A DNA stretch of 64,000 bases from Otis tarda (Eukaryota > Chordata > Aves > Otidiformes > Otididae). Positions within the stretch are counted from its first letter, which is position 1, and each line of letters begins with the position of its first letter. Under the pieces are notes generated by a model, which saw only the letters and a program-made list of their open reading frames with translations, was not told where the DNA came from and did no database searches. Below, piece after piece: positions 61,201 to 64,000 of the stretch. The position numbers were made by a program, and so were the translations under genes. Location of the stretch: the NCBI GenBank assembly GCA_026413225.1, contig CM048554.1:88577963-88641962 (forward strand), given 5' to 3'.

Positions 61201-64000
61201 TATTATGTCTGCCTCTTCTGCTAGCTTTTAATTATTTCCAACTTTCTTTTTATCAACAGTCAATTGTTCTCTTTACTTTTCCCCTTGATCAGTTCATTTA
61301 TGGCTAACTGCAACTGGCTATGAATTTTTGAGCCAAAAAACTGCTTAATGTCTTAGCAAAGATGCAATGTCTTGGGTATCTTCAAGGTGCCATAATCTCT
61401 TTAAGCTGTTTCTGCCTTATTTTACTCTTGTACTATCCCAACAAAGCAATCCTTGTTTGCTTTGTCAGTTATTCCGATGTCTGGGGGATTCATCTGTGCA
61501 GTTTCATCTTGCATTTATGATTTATTCTGTATGATGTACAAGTTTTGCAGAAAGGAAACATGATAATTTGTCTTTGAATGGTTGTGATATTACTCGTACT
61601 TGGCCACTAATAGATTAAAACAAGTGAGGACAAGGTAAAAGGATGATTGGTGGGGTGTGCTCAAGGAATACCCACTTTATTTTCTCTAAAAAAGACACCA
61701 CCAGAAATTAGAATCTTAAGTTTTTTAGCATGTTTCCTCTTTGACTCCATGTACATTAGATGGACTGATAAGATGAGGACCTAATTTGGATGGTTTATGA
61801 TTTCTTTTGCTCATGGTTATTATTGAAATGAATGATAGTTTTGCTCCATTTTGTTTCTGTTGTTCTGTGGGTTCCTGACTTTCTCTACTTTTCAGATCTT
61901 ATATTCTTGAAATAACTGTCTTTATAAATTTTATCCTGCCTGTTAACCATTTGTGCTTATTTATATGAAAAGGGTATTTTATAAATTTTACAGGACTTAA
62001 ATAAACAGCCCTAGTCTTCTAGCAATGTGTTTTAAAGTCAACACCAGAATTACATTGCTTACTTAAATCATATGTTTTACTGACAACCATTATGATGATA
62101 TCTCCTCAAAATGTTGTGGTTTTCCACACAGTTGGCAACAAAATGTTTATTAATTCTGTGTCCAAGTTGCCTCTTCTGGTTTTAATCTGCTCTCTTCACC
62201 TTTAGGTGTCAGGTGATGGGCCTGATCAGGAGGCACAATCACTTTATAATTAGGGCCTTGGTATAGGGATTTGGGAGGGCTTGATGTCTCTGCTTTTTGG
62301 TTCCTAAATGAGGTAGCACAGGAATGCCTGTCACCTGCAAGCCCTTGGGCTTCAGCAACCCCTGACCAGTGAGTCCATATCCATACCTCCACCTTTTTTT
62401 CTGTCATTTTACAACTCGTCGTAACTGGTACTCTCCTGGAGTTCTGGCTAGGGAGGGTGGCCTGGCCTGTCCCCTCCTAGCACGCTCTCTGTGCCTCTCC
62501 TGTCACTTCCCTTTCATGCTTCTGGGGGACTCCACAGACAGGTCCCTCAGCTCCCGCTGCTATCTACAGTTCCTGCCCTCCAGAGAGTTCATCAACAACC
62601 TTTAGACCATGGATTTATTTGTGCTGAAAGAGATAAGAAGACATGTAGAGATCATCACCACCTTCTCCCATGACTCTGAACCGCATCCTTTCTTTTTCCT
62701 TCCTTCTTCCTTGATGCTTTAATAACTGCTTTCTGCAATAGGGGACTCACAGGAAACATACAAGTAAAACCAAATCATTTTGCAGCTGGAAATACTAATG
62801 GAGTACTTTGCTTTTTGGTCTACAGTTCTCATGTTTTTCATGGTTTTCATGTCTTCAGTATTTAAGAACCTCAGATGAATTTATTAGCTTGTGTGTGCAC
62901 TGATCTCTGTTCTCTTGTTTAAATAAGCCACAGTTGACACAAGCAAATGGAGGCAAATGTTTATATAAATAGATTTGTGCCTCCCTGGTTGTGAGACGGG
63001 ATGAGTGCCAGCGCTGCCTCAACTGTGGGGACGTCAGGGTGCTCTGGCTTATTCTCAGCTGCCTCCCAGCTGGTGGAAAGAGCAAATCGTGAAGAGCTTC
63101 CAGCCCTTGCCTCTCTTGCCTCATTGACATAAACCTGCCCTGCTCTTCAGCCCTTGAACCCATGGGGCAGCCCTGGCAGAACCAGCTCAAACAGGCCATG
63201 GCATTAGACTTCGCATTGGTGGTGTTTGCCAGATTTGCCTCCTGTTTTGTAATATCCCATATAGATGTCTGCTGTGCACTCTAGTCTCCTGTTTTTACAG
63301 CTGTTTTTTATGAATTTTCTCAGGCTTTTCTTGATGGGTCATTTTTGGTTGTTATCTGAGCCTCAGTTGGTTCTATAATATGATGATATGAGTAACTTTC
63401 TGTGGAAACTGTGATGTACATTTGCTTGAAGCCTGATCCCAGTATCTCCTTTGCTTCTTGTGCTGTTGATCAGCTACTAAAACTAAAAACTTAAGAACTC
63501 TCCCTAAAACTAAGAACTGCTAAGTTCAATTCCATAATACAAGCAGTCTTTCATAAAACTACTAACTACTGAGTCCTGTTATTTCCTTTTGCTTCTTGAA
63601 TGTAAAGGTCCTAGTGCCCAAGTGACTATGTTTTACTATTTGGAGTAATAATGTGTAATACCAATGACTCTCATCCATTAGGGAGCATAGACATTTTAGG
63701 ATTGCCAAGATCTTTCATACATAATGTCACCATCAGAGAATGCTGCTATTGTTTCTTCATCTCTGTACTTCATCTGCTGACTTAACACTGTCCACATTGT
63801 AACTCGTTTGCTAATAAAGAATTTAGCTTGTATTACTTTCCATCTAAGATACCATAGTGACTTCTAATATGGCAACATATCTGTTTTCAGGTTGCTTTGT
63901 TCTCTTTTGTTCGAATCCAAAATATCCCATGGGTTTCTTGGTACAAAGCGATACTGTGATAGAAGCAGTAACTTTTCCTCTCTGAAGTAATTTCTGACAT
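58246..64000 (+). other. ME1: ME1 intron after exon D, second part
   Basis: Intronic DNA to the window end. The next ME1 exon, expected to begin with a Gly-Arg codon pair after an AG, was not found. The stretch holds a pre-miRNA-like inverted repeat at 60101-60169 and a region of higher G+C at 62.1-63.2 kb with short frames on both strands, none with recognised motifs. Confidence 0.65.
60101..60169. repeat. Imperfect inverted repeat, hairpin of about 69 nt
   Basis: AGGCA pairs with TGCCT (60165-60169), CCAAGAACT (60109-60117) pairs with AGTTCTTGG (60153-60161), and CCTATCACC (60120-60128) pairs with GGTGATAGG (60138-60146) across a 9-base loop. The stem has a 3x3 internal loop and an asymmetric 2x6 internal loop. 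Size and shape resemble a pre-miRNA or a small palindromic element. I recognise no known miRNA in it. Confidence 0.6.

Noticed and set aside
55157-64000. Next ME1 exon
   Set aside because: I looked for an AG acceptor followed by a Gly-Arg start and the expected downstream residues and found none by eye. It is taken to lie beyond the window.
1-64000. CRISPR arrays, operons, tRNA or rRNA genes, or a new multigene defence-type system
   Set aside because: No spaced direct repeats, clustered ORFs, ribosome binding sites or structural RNA genes were seen. The window is intronic vertebrate DNA.

Overview
This is a 64 kb piece of a bird nuclear genome. The evidence is a set of CR1 retrotransposons whose 3' ends carry the avian ATTCTATG-type tail, a GC-rich solo retroviral LTR of a type common in birds, AT-rich intronic DNA in between, and four spliced exons of a vertebrate malic enzyme gene. 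The species cannot be fixed from the window.

The only protein-coding gene I can support is cytosolic NADP-dependent malic enzyme (ME1), on the + strand. Four internal coding exons lie at 4870-4973, 42758-42867, 53181-53278 and 55043-55156. They join in frame (phases 2, 1 and 0) into 142 continuous codons, about residues 190-331 of a protein of roughly 560 residues. They cover the metal-binding active site (the Glu-Asp pair in exon B and the Asp of FNDDIQG), the malic enzyme signature, and the start of the NADP-binding Rossmann fold. The introns are about 37.8, 10.3 and 1.8 kb, and at least 8.8 kb more follows. Earlier and later exons lie outside the window.

Layout: 1-4869 intron; exon A; a large intron (4974-42757) with a minus-strand CR1 at 10.0-12.0 kb, a possible decayed membrane-protein ORF at 12.6-12.9 kb, a 64-bp tandem duplication at 21.95 kb, small CR1 pieces at 22.4, 25.0 and 31.0 kb, a decayed ancient LINE at 29.4 kb, and a complete solo LTR at 31,684-32,813 with a 5-bp target duplication; exon B; an intron with one CR1 tail at 47.9 kb; exon C; a short intron; exon D; and a final intron with a plus-strand CR1 at 57.1-58.2 kb and a pre-miRNA-like hairpin at 60.1 kb.

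I found no CRISPR array, operon, tRNA, rRNA or new multigene system. Apart from the exons and repeats, this looks like ordinary vertebrate intron DNA. The findings are therefore modest: the LTR's structure and orientation, the two-frame ORF, the ancient LINE fossil, the hairpin, and a possible intron-retention product.
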